DNA of 64,000 nucleotides from Floccularia luteovirens (Eukaryota; Basidiomycota; Agaricomycetes; Agaricales; Squamanitaceae), in contig VSJF01000005.1 in NCBI GenBank assembly GCA_009739215.1, positions 1,054,001-1,118,000 on the forward strand, written 5' to 3'. The notes below the pieces were generated by a model. It made no database searches. It saw nothing but the letters and a program-made list of their open reading frames with translations, and was not told where the DNA came from. The position numbers and the translations under genes were made by a program. Below are positions 35,317 through 45,984 of the stretch, one piece after another (positions within the stretch are counted from its first letter, which is position 1; each line of letters begins with the position of its first letter).

Positions 35317-36760
35317 TTCTGTATGTTAAAGGGAATAGGAAGTGGTATTCCATGTACTGCTTTATAAGTGTTTAGGATTTCTAGGGAGTTCTTCAAATGG
35401 GATTTGGGTTCCCATGAGTTATCTGAGGAGGGATAGCCTTTCCATTTGACTAGGTAACAGATTCTTCTTCCATTGTTTTGGTGTGTTACAATATCTTCTA
35501 CTTTGTATTCCTCGGTGTTATTGATAAGATCTGGGGGTGGTTTTGTATAATTAGGTCCATGGACTTCTGTTTCTTGATAAGGGGTGAGGAGTGAGGCATG
35601 GAAAACGGGGTGTATTCTCCATGATGTTGGGAGTTTCAATTGGTAGGTGAGGGGACCAAGAACTTCTGTAATAGGAAATAGTCCTTCCCATTTAGGTGCT
35701 AGTTTCCTTTTCTGGTATCTAAGTTTTAAATGCTTTGACTCTAGCCATACTAGGTCATTCTTCTTAAAGGGTGTAAACTTGTTCTTGACTCAACTTATCA
35801 TTGTTTGGCATGCAAGTTCATGTGCTGCATTTGCTTCATCTTGTGCTTCTTGGATTGATTTCAATCTTTCTTCAGTAGATGGGACATTGTTTTTGTTGTA
35901 GGCTGTTGGGAATGGTTGTGGATCATATCCCATCATTATGTAGAATGGGGATTTGTCTCGAAGTGCGTGGGGTTTCTGATTATAAGAGAATTCCAGAAGC
36001 AGGAGGTGTGAGTTCCAGGTTTCAGGGTTATTTGCACAGAAGATAGCTAGGTATGCTTCTATTTCTTGATTTGCACGTTCTGTGCCTCTATCTGTTTGAG
36101 GGTGGTAGGTGGTACTTATGGCTAGTTTGATGCCTAAGAGTTTCCTAAATTCTTGAAATGCTTTAGAGGTGAATTGGGGTTCTCTGTCAGATATGATTTT
36201 GTCTGGAAGACTGAAGTGTTTGTACACATGGTTAATTAATAGTTGGGCAGTCTGGATTGCATCTATTGTCTTGTGACAAGGGATTAGAATTACTCCCTTT
36301 ATAAGCCCATGGTCTACTACGACTATGATACTATCATAGCTGTCCAATTTGGGTAGATCTGTGATAAAATCTACAGATGTTTGCATGAATGGTCTATTGT
36401 TTTCTGGGGTGCCTATTGGATTATAGGGTGGTGTTGTTGAATGTCTGTTTATTTTTGTCTGTTGGCAGATGGCACAGCCTTGGACATAGTTCTTTGTGAA
36501 TGCATGGATACCAGGCCACCAATAGTCTTGTTTTAGGAGTTCTAGAGTGTGGAGTATTCCAGGGTGTCTCATAGAGGCAGAGTCATGGTATTTCTGTAAT
36601 AGCTGTCTTTTTAGATTTTTGTTCATTGGAATGTAACATTTATTCTGATAGAAGAGAAGTCTATCTTCTATTTTCCAGTCTGGTAGTGCGGTTTTTGTTA
36701 TTTGGAAGTTCTTTATGGTGTCAATAGCTTCTTGCACCATTGGTTCTTTCTTGTGAGAAT
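35313..36760 (-). pseudogene. Gypsy-A copy 1 integrase and chromodomain
   Basis: The integrase has an H2C2 zinc finger (HDSASMRHPG ... CAICQ), core motifs with Asp in TSVDFITDL, Asp in IISDREPQF and Glu in GTERANQE, then a C-terminal region with KLAPKWEGLFPITEVLGPLT. A chromodomain follows (YLVKWKGYPSSDNSWEPKSH), as in chromoviruses, which use it to target chromatin. A TGA separates the integrase core (ends 35790) from the C-terminal part; otherwise long stretches remain open. Confidence 0.88.
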
Positions 36761-36923
36761 TGAGGATTTGTTATCTAATATCTGTGTCGATGACTTGGAT
36801 AAACATTTGTTTAGGGAGCATAGTGATGTCCTTATTATCATGATCCTCTTTTGGGATGTAGTCTGGTCTTCTTGATAGTGCATTGCTTTGCACCATTTGG
36901 GATCCGGGTGTGTGTATTAACAC

Positions 36924-37529
36924 TGTTACCGTTTGGGGGTTTAGGTGTCGTCATTTACTGGTCTCATCGTAGATATGTCCGGGTTAGGGAATGGTGGGGG
37001 TTTGCTAGTCAGATTTTCCTAGCGCAATGGTAGGTTACGCTACCACACAGGTTACAAACCACCTATCGGGGTCTCTCTGAGGTCAGTTACAGAGGTGGGG
37101 ACAGCCAGGTGTTTCAGGCTGTACGGTATCATCCGTGCCATTATTTACAACGATCTTGCTATTCTAGACAAGGGAGGGAGAGTCACTTAGTGGTCACTGA
37201 GGTAACAGAGTAATTGCTCATATTAGGAGATACTCGAAACTAAGATCAAGCTGAGGCTTGACTGTAGTTTTGCGCTACTTAAATACAAGTATGCTACTTC
37301 TAATAATAGCTAAATGCGTGTCTGCTCAGTAAGCTACGAGTCAGCGCGGAGTCATATAAAAGTATCTACAAGTCATTTAGAAGCAGACACAAGTCACTAC
37401 GAGTTAATAGAAGCAGAATGAGAGTCAAATACAAAATGTGTATGGGAAACAAGTAAACAAGGCAGGAACGCGTTGCGCACACATTCTAAAGTCCAGGGAG
37501 ATAGCGCGTATCTGGATAAGGTCATAACA
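36924..37529 (-). mobile_element. Solo LTR, Gypsy-A family, target duplication AACAC, inside Gypsy-A pol
   Basis: 606 bp antisense, TGTTACCGTTTGGGG to AAGGTCATAACA. AACAC occurs at 36919-36923 and 37530-37534. It keeps many CpG sites, so it looks younger than most other copies of this family here. Confidence 0.92.
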
Positions 37530-37850
37530 AACACAATGTTGAATTCTGATAAGAATAGGCTCCATTGGGCCTGTCTTCTATTTAATTTCTAGGGATTTCT
37601 GTAATAGGTAAGGTTCTTGTGGTTGCAAGTCACAATGACTGGGAATGGAGATCTGAGGAGGAAATGTCTCTATTCTGTGAGAGCTTGGATTACTGTGAAA
37701 AGTTCTCAATCATAGATCTCATAATTTCTGTCTATTTCTGTAAATGATTTGGAGATGAATCCACATGGGTGCCATAGCCCATTTATGTCCTTTTGTTTCA
37801 GGACTGCTCCTGATGCATATTTTGATGTATCTGTTTCTAGTAGAAATTGT

Positions 37851-38010
37851 AGTAAGTGACACACATTATGTCATGGTCATATTGAGTCGTGACAAACAAT
37901 ACTTCACTTAGAGAACAATATTAATCATATTATCTAACATATGTCCCTATAATCATATAATCAACTATCTCTCTGTACTCTCCTCCTATTCCACAGTCTA
38001 CCCCTGCTAT
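37851..38010. other. ~160-bp insert flanked by 10-bp direct repeats
   Basis: TAGAAATTGT occurs at 37841-37850 and again at 38010-38019. Removing one repeat plus the intervening bases restores the RNase H frame of Gypsy-A (KKQF joined to LLETDTSK). The insert holds a small hairpin (GTCATGGTCATATTGAGTCGTGAC region) but no clear terminal inverted repeats, so its class is unknown. Confidence 0.6.
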
Positions 38011-38892
38011 AGAAATTGTTTCTTAAAGTCTGGCATTTGTAAGACTGGGGCAGTGGTAAATGCTCTCTTGAGTTTTTCAAATGATGTTTGACATTCGTTT
38101 GACCATATAAACTTGGTGTTCTTTTTGAGGAGTTCATTTAGTGGTTGCGCTAGGTCTGAGAACCTATGTATGAATTTTCTGTAAAAGTTTCCAAATCCTA
38201 GGAAACTTCTGATTTGTTTGACTATTTATGGTGATGGCCAGTCTTCAATTTCTTTTAGTTTAATTGAATCCATTGAGATCTTGTTCTCTAAAATGATGAG
38301 TCTCAGGTATTCTACCTATTTCTTGTTAAATTCGCATTTCTCTATTTTTAGATAGAGATTGTGTTCCTTAAGCCTTTTTAGGACTTTCAGGGTTCTTTCG
38401 GTTTGTTGTTCTAGTGTTTCTGAAAATATCAGGATGTCATCGATGTAGATGGTGACTCATCCTTCATCAATTATATCTCTGAATATGTCATCCATCATGT
38501 TTTGGAAGGTTGCAGGGGAGTTGCACATTCCAAAAAACATAACTGTGGGTTCAAAGAGTCCCATTTTGGTTTTGAATGCTGCTTTAGGCTCATTGCCTTC
38601 TCGAATTCTAACATTATTGTATCCCCATCAGATGTTGAGTTTCGTAAAGATCTTGCCATCTCTTAATTTGGTTAAGAGTTCTGAGATCAAGGGTAGAGGG
38701 TATAGTTTCTTAATTGTTCCTTCATTGAGGTAACAATAGTCTTGGCAGGGTCTTAAGCTTCCATCTTTCTTTGTGACAAAGAAGAATGAAGAAGCCATTT
38801 CTGACTCAGAGGGTCAGATGTACCCTTTTGTGAGATTTTCTTTGATGAATTCTTGCATCTTTTGATCTTTAATAGGGTTGAGGGGATAGATT

Positions 38893-39309
38893 TGTTAAAG
38901 TTAGTAGATGCCATAATACAGGCATTAGTAAAGTATTAGTTCGCACTTTGTGCACTTTAATGTAAATGCCACAATAGTGGCATTAGTAAAATACTTTCAT
39001 TTCGCACTTTTACACTTAGTTTACATTTCTTAATGTTTCTGCTTTTGTTTTGTAGTTGTAGGTCCACTGAGTGTTGCAAAACACTCAAACGCGATATAGT
39101 GGACACTATTTATCACGCCTTATGGTTTCCTGGGTACAACAGGGCCAAACAAGTGCGCTTTCCTTATGTATCTAGAGATAGATACTAGATACTTGCTGAA
39201 AACAAAGTTAATCATATTACACTTGTTTGAACGCATTTTAGAGGGTTTCTTGCATTGTATCTGACTGCTTACAGTAGTACAATTGCAGAGTTCGGTTTGA
39301 ACTTCAACA
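38893..39309. mobile_element. Solo LTR of a third family (LTR-D), target duplication AGATT
   Basis: 417 bp, TGTTAAAGTTAGTAG to GAACTTCAACA. AGATT is duplicated at 38888-38892 and 39310-39314. Excision restores KDSKIYPLNP of the Gypsy-A RT region. No second copy is found in the window, so the parent element is unknown. Confidence 0.85.
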
Positions 39310-39604
39310 AGATTTTACTATCTTTGTTCTTAAAATCAGATTTGAGATCGATCTTGTGATCCCAGGGTTGTCTTGCCAGCATTCTGTCAGATTTTTGTTT
39401 ATTGAATACATCTTTAAATAGATGAAACTCTTTCAGGAGTTTTTCTTCTATTGTTATGATTTCTTTTGGTGTGGCATTTGCTGCCATTGTTTGGGCCTGA
39501 GTTGTCTTGACTCAGATCGGATATTCTGCTTCAGTTTCGAAACCGGAATCTTGTAAGTAGTGTTTGATCCCATCAGGGTCAAGGGGTTCTTCATTGTGAT
39601 CTTC

Positions 39605-40087
39605 CTATATGATTTGGAGTATTGCTTCTTCTGTGGTTATTTGTGCAAGTGGAGAATTGTTTGGAATATCAAGGGTTCCATTTTTCCAATTGATTGTGGG
39701 ATTTAGGTGTTTGAGCCAATCCATTCCTAGGATAATATCTTGGCATCCTATATTTGCAATATATAGAGTGACTTGATGATTTGCTTCTCCTTTAAGTGTG
39801 AGAGGGGTTTTAATATAATGGGTAACTTGTCCATTTGGAGATCCATCTACATTTGTGACATTTATTCTTTTTCCTAATATAGGTCTTGGTCTTCTTTTGA
39901 GTTTCAGTATGAAGTCCAAATGTATGAAGCTTTTGGTAGCTCCAGAGTCAACTAATGCTTTAGTAACAACTATTTCTTTTCCTAATGAGTTGTTTCCTAC
40001 TTCGAATTGAAGTGGGATATATAGGGAATCTTGTATCATAAGGGTGGGGACTACCACTCTGATTGGATAATCAATAGCCATGGTCAC
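39605..40087 (-). pseudogene. Gypsy-A copy 1 aspartic protease
   Basis: 160 codons with the active-site triad ALVDSGATKSFIHLDFI and the downstream ILGMDWLKHLNPTINW typical of gypsy proteases. The stretch is open, but neighbouring segments contain stops. Confidence 0.85.
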
Positions 40088-41353
40088 TATTGATCAGGTG
40101 AAAAATCCTCTTTTTCTAATTCTTCGAAGAATTCTTCTTGTTCTTCATTGAGTAATTCTGTTAATAGTGCTCTTACTGTGGCAGATAATTCTTTAACCAT
40201 TTTAGGTTTTTGGAAGTTGTATTGTGGGGTGTTTCTTCTCTTCAGGGTTTTCCTTTTGGGGCATTCTTTAGATTGATGTCCCTTTTGATGGCATATGAAG
40301 CATAGCCTATTTAGGAAGTGATTATTGTTGAGCAGCGCCTGTCACACACAGTGATAGGGAACTACCTTACCTGGGGTTCTTACTGTGACTTAGAGGGGCT
40401 AGCTACTAACTACTACCAAGATAATTGGACAAGGTATATTTGATGTTACTACCTTTGTTATATACATTATAGGTGTGGCTGTGTAATACCTAATGTAGTT
40501 ACCAGCGTTTACATGAAACACCTCGTGTCTACTCCGGGTAGGACATGAGTCATACACGTTCCATAACATAAGTCATACGTGTGTCCACAGTAAGCTCTAG
40601 AATGTTCTAGACTATGTGTGTCATTACATCTTAGTCATATATATAGGTGTGACCTTTATCTTATCTTATCAGGTCTACAACACATGACTGACGAGCACGT
40701 GACTAATCACATGACTACTAATCTATCACGTGGAGTTGCTGTCACAACAATTATTCCATTCTTTGAATGTCATTCTATTTATTTCTTCTAATTCTTCCAT
40801 GTCTAAGGTGGGTTCTTCAGTGTTGATACAGTCAATTTCCATTGTGTTGGGGTCTCTTCCTATTGTTCTTGTTGGAAATAGGTTTGGTCTTGTGAATGGT
40901 TTCTTTCTGGACTATAGGAAGTCTTTCATTTGTTGTAGCCTATCTGCAAACTGGAACACATATTTGTAGACTTGTTCCATGGTGGTCGGGAAGTTGTCTA
41001 GTTTGTAGAAACATTTGACTAATTCGTCATTTAATCCTCTCATGAATATATCTATGAGTGACATGTCTTCATGTATCCCTGCTTATGATGATAGGATTTT
41101 AAATTCTGAGATGTATTTAGTAAAATTATTACCAGACATCTGTAGGTTGGCGAGGTTGGTTCTCACTTGCATTGCTACATTCTGTGCTTGGAATGCTTCT
41201 AGGAATGCTTTCTTAAATTAAGACCATGTTCTGTAGTTTCCGTTGGCAGTTTCTATAATGTTTGAGTGGTAGATAGCCGCTGTTCCTTCTTTCATGAATG
41301 AAAGTGCAAATAAGATTTTCTTTTTATCACTGTTATAAATTTCTTCGTTCATG
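40088..41353 (-). pseudogene. Gypsy-A copy 1 gag (capsid and zinc knuckle), split by a solo LTR
   Basis: Minus-strand reading: capsid-like segment (KKILFALSFMKEGTAAIYH, FKKAFLEAFQAQNVA, DIFMRGLNDELVKCFYKL) down to about 40755, then the solo LTR 40326-40749, then the knuckle CFICHQKGHQSKEC and an acidic stretch (EEQEEFFEELEKEDF). Stops occur at about 41219, 41086 and 40913. The N-terminus is lost at the junction near 41350. Confidence 0.8.
40326..40749 (-). mobile_element. Solo LTR, Copia-A-like family, target duplication ATTAT
   Basis: 424 bp antisense, TGTTGAGCAGCGCC to GCTGTCACAACA. ATTAT occurs at 40321-40325 and 40750-40754. It is diverged from the Copia-A LTR but has the same termini. 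Confidence 0.9.
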
Positions 41354-41678
41354 TCCAAAGACCTAATTACACAAAACCACCCCCAGATCTCATTGATAAC
41401 ACCAAGGAATACAAAGTAGAAGAGATTGTAACACACCAAAATAATGGAAGAAGAATCCATTACCTAGTCAAATGGAAAGGCTATTCCTCATCAGACAACT
41501 CATGAGAACTAGAATCTAATTTGAAGAACACCTCAGAAATCTTAAACACTTATAAAGTGGTTCATGGAATATCACTCCCCATTCCATTTGATATCAGAAA
41601 ATGACCTCCAACAAAGAAACTTCTCCAACACCAGCAGCACCTACTCCTGAGCCAGTATCATGTAGCCCAACCAGAACT

Positions 41679-42040
41679 TGTTGAGCAGCACCTTGTGTTA
41701 CACACAGTGGAGTGGAACTACCTTACCTTAGAGCTTACTTTGTGACTTACTAACTAGTACTGACTACTACCAATATAATTGGACAAGGGACATAGTATGA
41801 AGTACAAGGTCCTTATATACAGATTTACTATATGTGCATATTTGTAAATAGTAATCCATGCTAGATAGTTCTATAAGTCACATGTTCCTTGTAGAATGTT
41901 GTAGAATATCAAAGAACATGCTTAGTCATAATGCATGTGACATATAAAGCATATGATGAGTGAGTCACATGACTAGGTCATATGACATATCATGTTACAT
42001 GAATCATGTGATCCTTCACATGATAGTTGCTGTCACAACA
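41679..42040 (-). mobile_element. Solo LTR, Copia-A-like family, target duplication GAACT
   Basis: 362 bp antisense, TGTTGAGCAGCACC to GCTGTCACAACA. GAACT occurs at 41674-41678 and 42041-42045. Inserted in the extra ORF of Gypsy-A copy 2. Confidence 0.9.
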
Positions 42041-42047
42041 GAACTCA

Positions 42048-42687
42048 TGTTATGACCTTATCCGGACTTATGATATCTCCCTGGACTTTAGAACAGTTTA
42101 AACACATGCGTCTTCAACGCGTTCTCCTCATGTTTACTATCTTTAGCACCTTGACTCTTGTGTTTCACCTTTTGACTCGCGCGTGCATCTATTTGACTCG
42201 CGCGCACATCTATTTGACTCGCGCGTGCATCTATTTGACTCGCGCGCGCATCTATTTGACTCAACGCGTCTTCTATATGACTAGTAGCGCTTCTATATGA
42301 CTTGTAGGCTTAGTGATACGCCTCATTGTAGGCTATTCTTAGTAGTACAGATTATGTATTTAAGATAGCGCAAACTACAGGCAAGCCTCAGCTTGACCTT
42401 AGTTTGAATACTGCCTAACACGCTTGATTATTCTGCTACCTCTGTGTGCACTAAGCGAATCCTCCCTCCCTAGTCTAGGACGGCTAGCAAGTTGTATATA
42501 ACGGCACGCAAGACAGCGAGCAGCCTGAAACACCTGGCTGCCCCCTCCATCGTAATTGACCTCGACAAGGCCCCCACTAGTGGCAAAAGTAACTAGTTTG
42601 AGGACTTTACCCCTCGACGTGCTAGGGAAACGTGACTAGCATTCGACTCGACTCCTATCTACAACAATAACACGCATAGCAGTAACA
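42048..42687 (+). mobile_element. Solo LTR, Gypsy-A family, target duplication ACTCA
   Basis: 640 bp sense, TGTTATGACCTTATCC to GCAGTAACA. ACTCA flanks at 42043-42047 and 42688-42692. Longer than its relatives because of a 21-bp tandem repeat at 42172-42255. One target repeat overlaps the duplication of the neighbouring copia LTR, so it inserted after that LTR. Confidence 0.9.
42172..42255. repeat. 21-bp tandem repeat, four units, in an LTR
   Basis: Four units of TTTGACTCGCGCGTGCATCTA with C/T or G/A variants at two positions, followed by a partial TTTGACTC. It sits in the CpG-rich part of the LTR. Confidence 0.85.
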
Positions 42688-44100
42688 ACTCACTTCACTC
42701 TAGCAACCCCCATTTAGAGACAACCATCTGTATTTATACAACCATCAGAAATATTTGTACCACCACCAGTATCTCCCCTCACACCCCCTACTACACTTGT
42801 ACCACCACCAGCATCACCAGCATCACCCCCAGCACCTGCACCATCACCTGTATCATCCCTCATTAAACTTCTGTCTCTTGTACTCATCTCCCCATCTCTG
42901 CTGCATGTCTGTATCCAGACTCTCATCATCCCCACCTTCTCAGACTCCAATAGCATGACCTCCACAGGTCCACCTCACCCCAGAGTATCCCTGAAGATCA
43001 ACTACCTCTGTCTCTCAGATATCAAGTGCTTGTTTCAAGAAGAAGACAAATGCCTCTTTGTCAATAATTGGCTTGACAAGATCACACCTAGGAATGCCCC
43101 TAGGTTCAGAGAATTGTACACCTCCTTTGAGGTCTATGAGAAATTACAACAACTTACTACCAAAGTTGTGGAGCTTAGCATTCTGCAGCTCAACTCTCTC
43201 AACCACAATAGTCTCACAGATCAACTGTCTATATATATCAAACCACAACAGAGAATGGCCACTTCTCATCCACCATATCCCATCCACACCCCAACCAGAC
43301 CAGAAACCTCTTCCTCTAGAATAAAGATGTCACCTCCACCTAGACCCCACAAACCTGCTCCTGCAATTGCCAGAGCTGTCAATGACAAATGCTTCCAATG
43401 TGGATCTATCTACCACTAGGCAATAGACTGCCTCTATTACAGATGTGCCTACTACAAAAGGTACAAACCTGGACACTATTCAGGAAATTGCACAGACAAA
43501 TAGCATGTATTGGATCACTTAGCCAAAGAATGCCACATCCACACTATAGAATTGAACCAAGGGCCCTTCCAACACCCTCACTCCCCTGACTACAGTCTCT
43601 ACAAATGGGATGACATTATGATGAGCAACATGACCAGTGCCAACATTAACAAACAGGCCAATAGATTCTTGTATGAATATCAGAAGTACTGGGACTTCTG
43701 ATGTACAAATGGGGTAATGTTATGACCTTATCCAGATACACATTATCTCCCTGGACTTTAGAACATGTGCATAATGCGTTCCTACCTTGTTCCTCTATTT
43801 CTCATATACATTTTGTACTTTGACTCTTATGTTCTTCTTATGGCTTGTATAGTCTTCTAAATGACTAGTAGCATCTTTTGTATGACTTAGTACTGACTCA
43901 AAGCTTACTGAGCAAGCATGCAATCACTTATAATTAGAAGTAGCATACTTGTATTTAAGTAGTATGAAACTACAGACAAGCTTCAGCTTGATCTTAGTTT
44001 CAAGTACCCCAATATACTTGGTTATACTCTGTTACTAACTCTGCTCCCTCCCTTGTCTAGGACAGCAAGATCATTGTATATAATGGCATGGGCGATACCA

Positions 44101-44470
44101 TGTTGAGCAGCCATTTGTGTGGTATATAGTGATAGGGACTCAAGTCTTACCTTGTGCTTACTTAATCACACACTTAGTTAGTATACTACTACTTATCCAG
44201 AAAGAACTGAATATATTTATACTACAAGAGTGTCCTTATATACAGCTTTACTGTATGTACATATTTGGCATATAGATCTATGCACTGTTCTACATAATCA
44301 CATGTCTAATTCATAGAACCTCGTAGAAGGTTGTAGAACATGCTTAGTCATATGGCATATGACATAGGGCATAGATGGATGTAGTCATGTAACACATCAT
44401 GTGACGTATCTCATGTGACTCATCACCTGATGAATTATGTAATCCATCATATGATCATGCTGTTGCAACA
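44101..44470 (-). mobile_element. Solo LTR, Copia-A-like family, in a Gypsy-A LTR
   Basis: 370 bp antisense, TGTTGAGCAGCC to GCTGTTGCAACA. Flanks TACCA (44096-44100) and CACCA (44471-44475) are a target duplication with one C/T change. Confidence 0.82.
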
Positions 44471-44604
44471 CACCATACATGCTGAAAGGCCTGCATGTTT
44501 CTCCTCTGTAACTGACCTCAAAGAGACCCTGATAGGTGGTTTATAATCTGTGTAGTAGTATATCTCACTATCATGCCAGGGAAATCTGACTGGCAACAAC
44601 AATC

Positions 44605-45317
44605 TGTTGAGCAGCATTCTGTTTACCCAGTAGAGGAGACTGATCTTATCTTAGAGCTTACTTTAGACTTAGAGACTTAGATCTAGTACTGACTACTATG
44701 AAGTAAATTCGACAAAGGACATAAGGTTCAGTAGCTCTACTTATATACATAATTGCTGTTTGTACAGCTTTGTACAATGGTCTGTGTGCGTATACACTAA
44801 CATATCATGTAACTACATATGGAACCTTGTAGAAGGTTATGGAATGTTTATGAGAGTCACATGCTATAGAGCATATGAGTGTGAGACACGTCATTAGTCA
44901 CATGCTCCTGTTGAGCAGCACCCTGTTTTACACAGTAGAGGGGACTGATCTTACCTTAGAGCTTACTTAGACTTAGAGACTTAGAACTAGTACTGACTAC
45001 TACGAATGAAATTCGACAAAGGACATAAGGTCCAGTAGCTCTACTTATATACATAATTGCTGTTTGTACAGCTTTGTACAATGGTCCGTGCGCAGGTACA
45101 CTAACATATCATGTGACTACATATAGAAGGTCATAGAACCTTGTAGAATGTTCGTGGATATCACGTGCCATAGAGCATATGAGTGTGAGACACGTCATCA
45201 GTCACGTGCTCCATCACATGATCAATTATATAATCAGTCATGTGATTGTTGCTGTCGCAACAGCTCCATCACATGATCAATTATGTAATCAGTCATGTGA
45301 TTGTTGCTGTCGCAACA
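44605..45317 (-). mobile_element. Solo LTR, Copia-A family, target duplication CAATC, containing another LTR
   Basis: The outer LTR (44605-44908 plus 45268-45317) runs TGTTGAGCAGCATTC to CTGTCGCAACA. CAATC occurs at 44600-44604 and 45318-45322. Confidence 0.9.
44909..45262 (-). mobile_element. Inner solo LTR, Copia-A family, target duplication GCTCC
   Basis: 354 bp, inserted in the outer LTR of the same family. GCTCC occurs at 44904-44908 and 45263-45267. It is very similar to the LTRs of Copia-A at 56865 and 62906. Confidence 0.92.
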
Positions 45318-45391
45318 CAATCCATTCCCTAACCCAGACACCCTTACAATGAGACTAGTAAACAATAATGTATAAACCTCAACCAGTAACA

Positions 45392-45593
45392 ACTCATGCA
45401 TTTCAGAGTGTATAGTGTCATCCATGCTATTATTTACAACTTGCTAGTCCTAGACTAGGAAGGGAGTTATCACAAGAGTAACAGAGTAATGCCAATAGAT
45501 TGGGGTACTTGAAACTAAGATCAAGCTGAGGCTTGACTGTAGTTTCACACTACTTAAATACATAAGTGCATATCCTAATAATAAACTAATGAC
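45392..45593 (-). mobile_element. Truncated antisense Gypsy-A LTR, left fragment
   Basis: From about 45397 (TGCATTTCAGAGTGTATAG) the sequence follows the antisense LTR (GAAACTAAGATCAAGCTGAG landmark), lacking its first ~180 bp. It is cut at 45593 by Gypsy-B; a further fragment appears at 63633-63828, ending AAGGTCATAACA. Confidence 0.7.
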
Positions 45594-45984
45594 TGTAAGG
45601 GCAACTGGGCAGTTCATGCAGTGCAGTGTTTCGAAGTGTCACAACAGGCTGCGAAACAGGAAGCATGTCGAACTGGACAGGAAATCTGAAGTTATTATAT
45701 TGTAAAGTATACATATTCTATCTACTCACCTGGACAGGAAATCTGAAGAGAAAAGTCTAAGGATTTCTGTCCAGGGGTGTTGCTATATATGTGGATAAAA
45801 ATAGAAGAGGTATTGAAGGAGGGTTACCATCTTAGATGGGTGGCAACCTTAGTAACTGTATCTAAATATATAACTCCTTGATAGTAAGCATGTTGAAGTT
45901 GTATTGAGGGTAGGAAGTGGTGTCGAGGTATTGCTGAGTGGTTTCGAAGGGTTTCGAAAGATTGAACTTGGGGTTCCCCTTACA
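45594..45984 (-). repeat. 3' LTR of Gypsy-B
   Basis: 391 bp, plus reading TGTAAGGGCAACTGGG to GGTTCCCCTTACA. Confidence 0.9.

Larger units (their letters stand above)
37535..39500 (-). pseudogene. Gypsy-A copy 1 reverse transcriptase and RNase H
   Basis: Minus-strand reading gives QPWDHKIDL, then [55 protein letters not shown], the active-site block VTIYIDDILIF, then SFLGFGNFYRKFI and the RNase H segment LLETDTSKYASGAVLKQKD. Two insertions split it (solo LTR 38893-39309 after DSKI; ~160 bp at about 37851-38010). Several Trp, Gln and Arg codons have become stops. Confidence 0.85.
33595..41353 (-). mobile_element. Gypsy-A copy 1, chromovirus-type LTR retrotransposon, 5'-truncated, with nested insertions
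   Basis: Minus-oriented Ty3/gypsy element. From right to left: capsid gag, zinc knuckle, aspartic protease, reverse transcriptase, RNase H, integrase, chromodomain, an extra 3' ORF, a GGGGTAA polypurine tract (34203-34209 on plus as TTACCCC) and the 3' LTR (33595-34202). The 5' LTR and gag start are missing; near 41350 the sequence switches to copy 2 in the opposite orientation. It is interrupted by solo LTRs at 36924-37529, 38893-39309 and 40326-40749 and a ~160-bp insert at about 37851-38010. Many stop codons are present, typically at Trp, Gln or Arg codons. Confidence 0.88.
41604..43701 (+). pseudogene. Gypsy-A copy 2 extra 3' ORF with paired zinc knuckles
   Basis: Begins MTSNKETSPTPAAPTPEPV near 41604, is interrupted by two LTRs (41679-42687 overall), then continues from about 42693: Pro/Ser-rich part, INYLCLSDIKCLFQEEDKCL, FRELYTSFEVYEKLQQLT, the first knuckle CFQCGSIYH(stop)AIDC, a second, partly decayed knuckle ending KPGHYSGNC, and the C-terminus YEYQKYWDF at 43701. 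Same order and same last residues as copy 1, so the ORF belongs to the element and is not a chance capture. Confidence 0.75.
41354..45391 (+). mobile_element. Gypsy-A copy 2, 5'-truncated, plus orientation, heavily nested
   Basis: Starts abruptly inside the chromodomain (EYKVEEIVTHQNNGRR, YLVKWKGYSSSDNS), continues through the extra 3' ORF and a GGGGTAA polypurine tract (43711-43717) into a 3' LTR (43718-45391). Insertions: copia-type LTR 41679-42040, Gypsy-A LTR 42048-42687, copia-type LTRs 44101-44470 and 44605-45317 (the latter with another inside it). Older than copy 1 by its stop load and loss of CpG. Confidence 0.85.
43718..45391 (+). repeat. 3' LTR of Gypsy-A copy 2, split by nested copia LTRs
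   Basis: Segments 43718-44100, 44476-44604 and 45323-45391 together give one Gypsy-A LTR (TGTTATGACC to AGTAACA). It has lost nearly all CpG sites relative to the copy at 36924. Confidence 0.82.

Noticed and set aside
42172..42255. Possible CRISPR-like array
   Set aside because: Units are contiguous with no spacers; it is a simple tandem repeat in an LTR of a eukaryotic genome.
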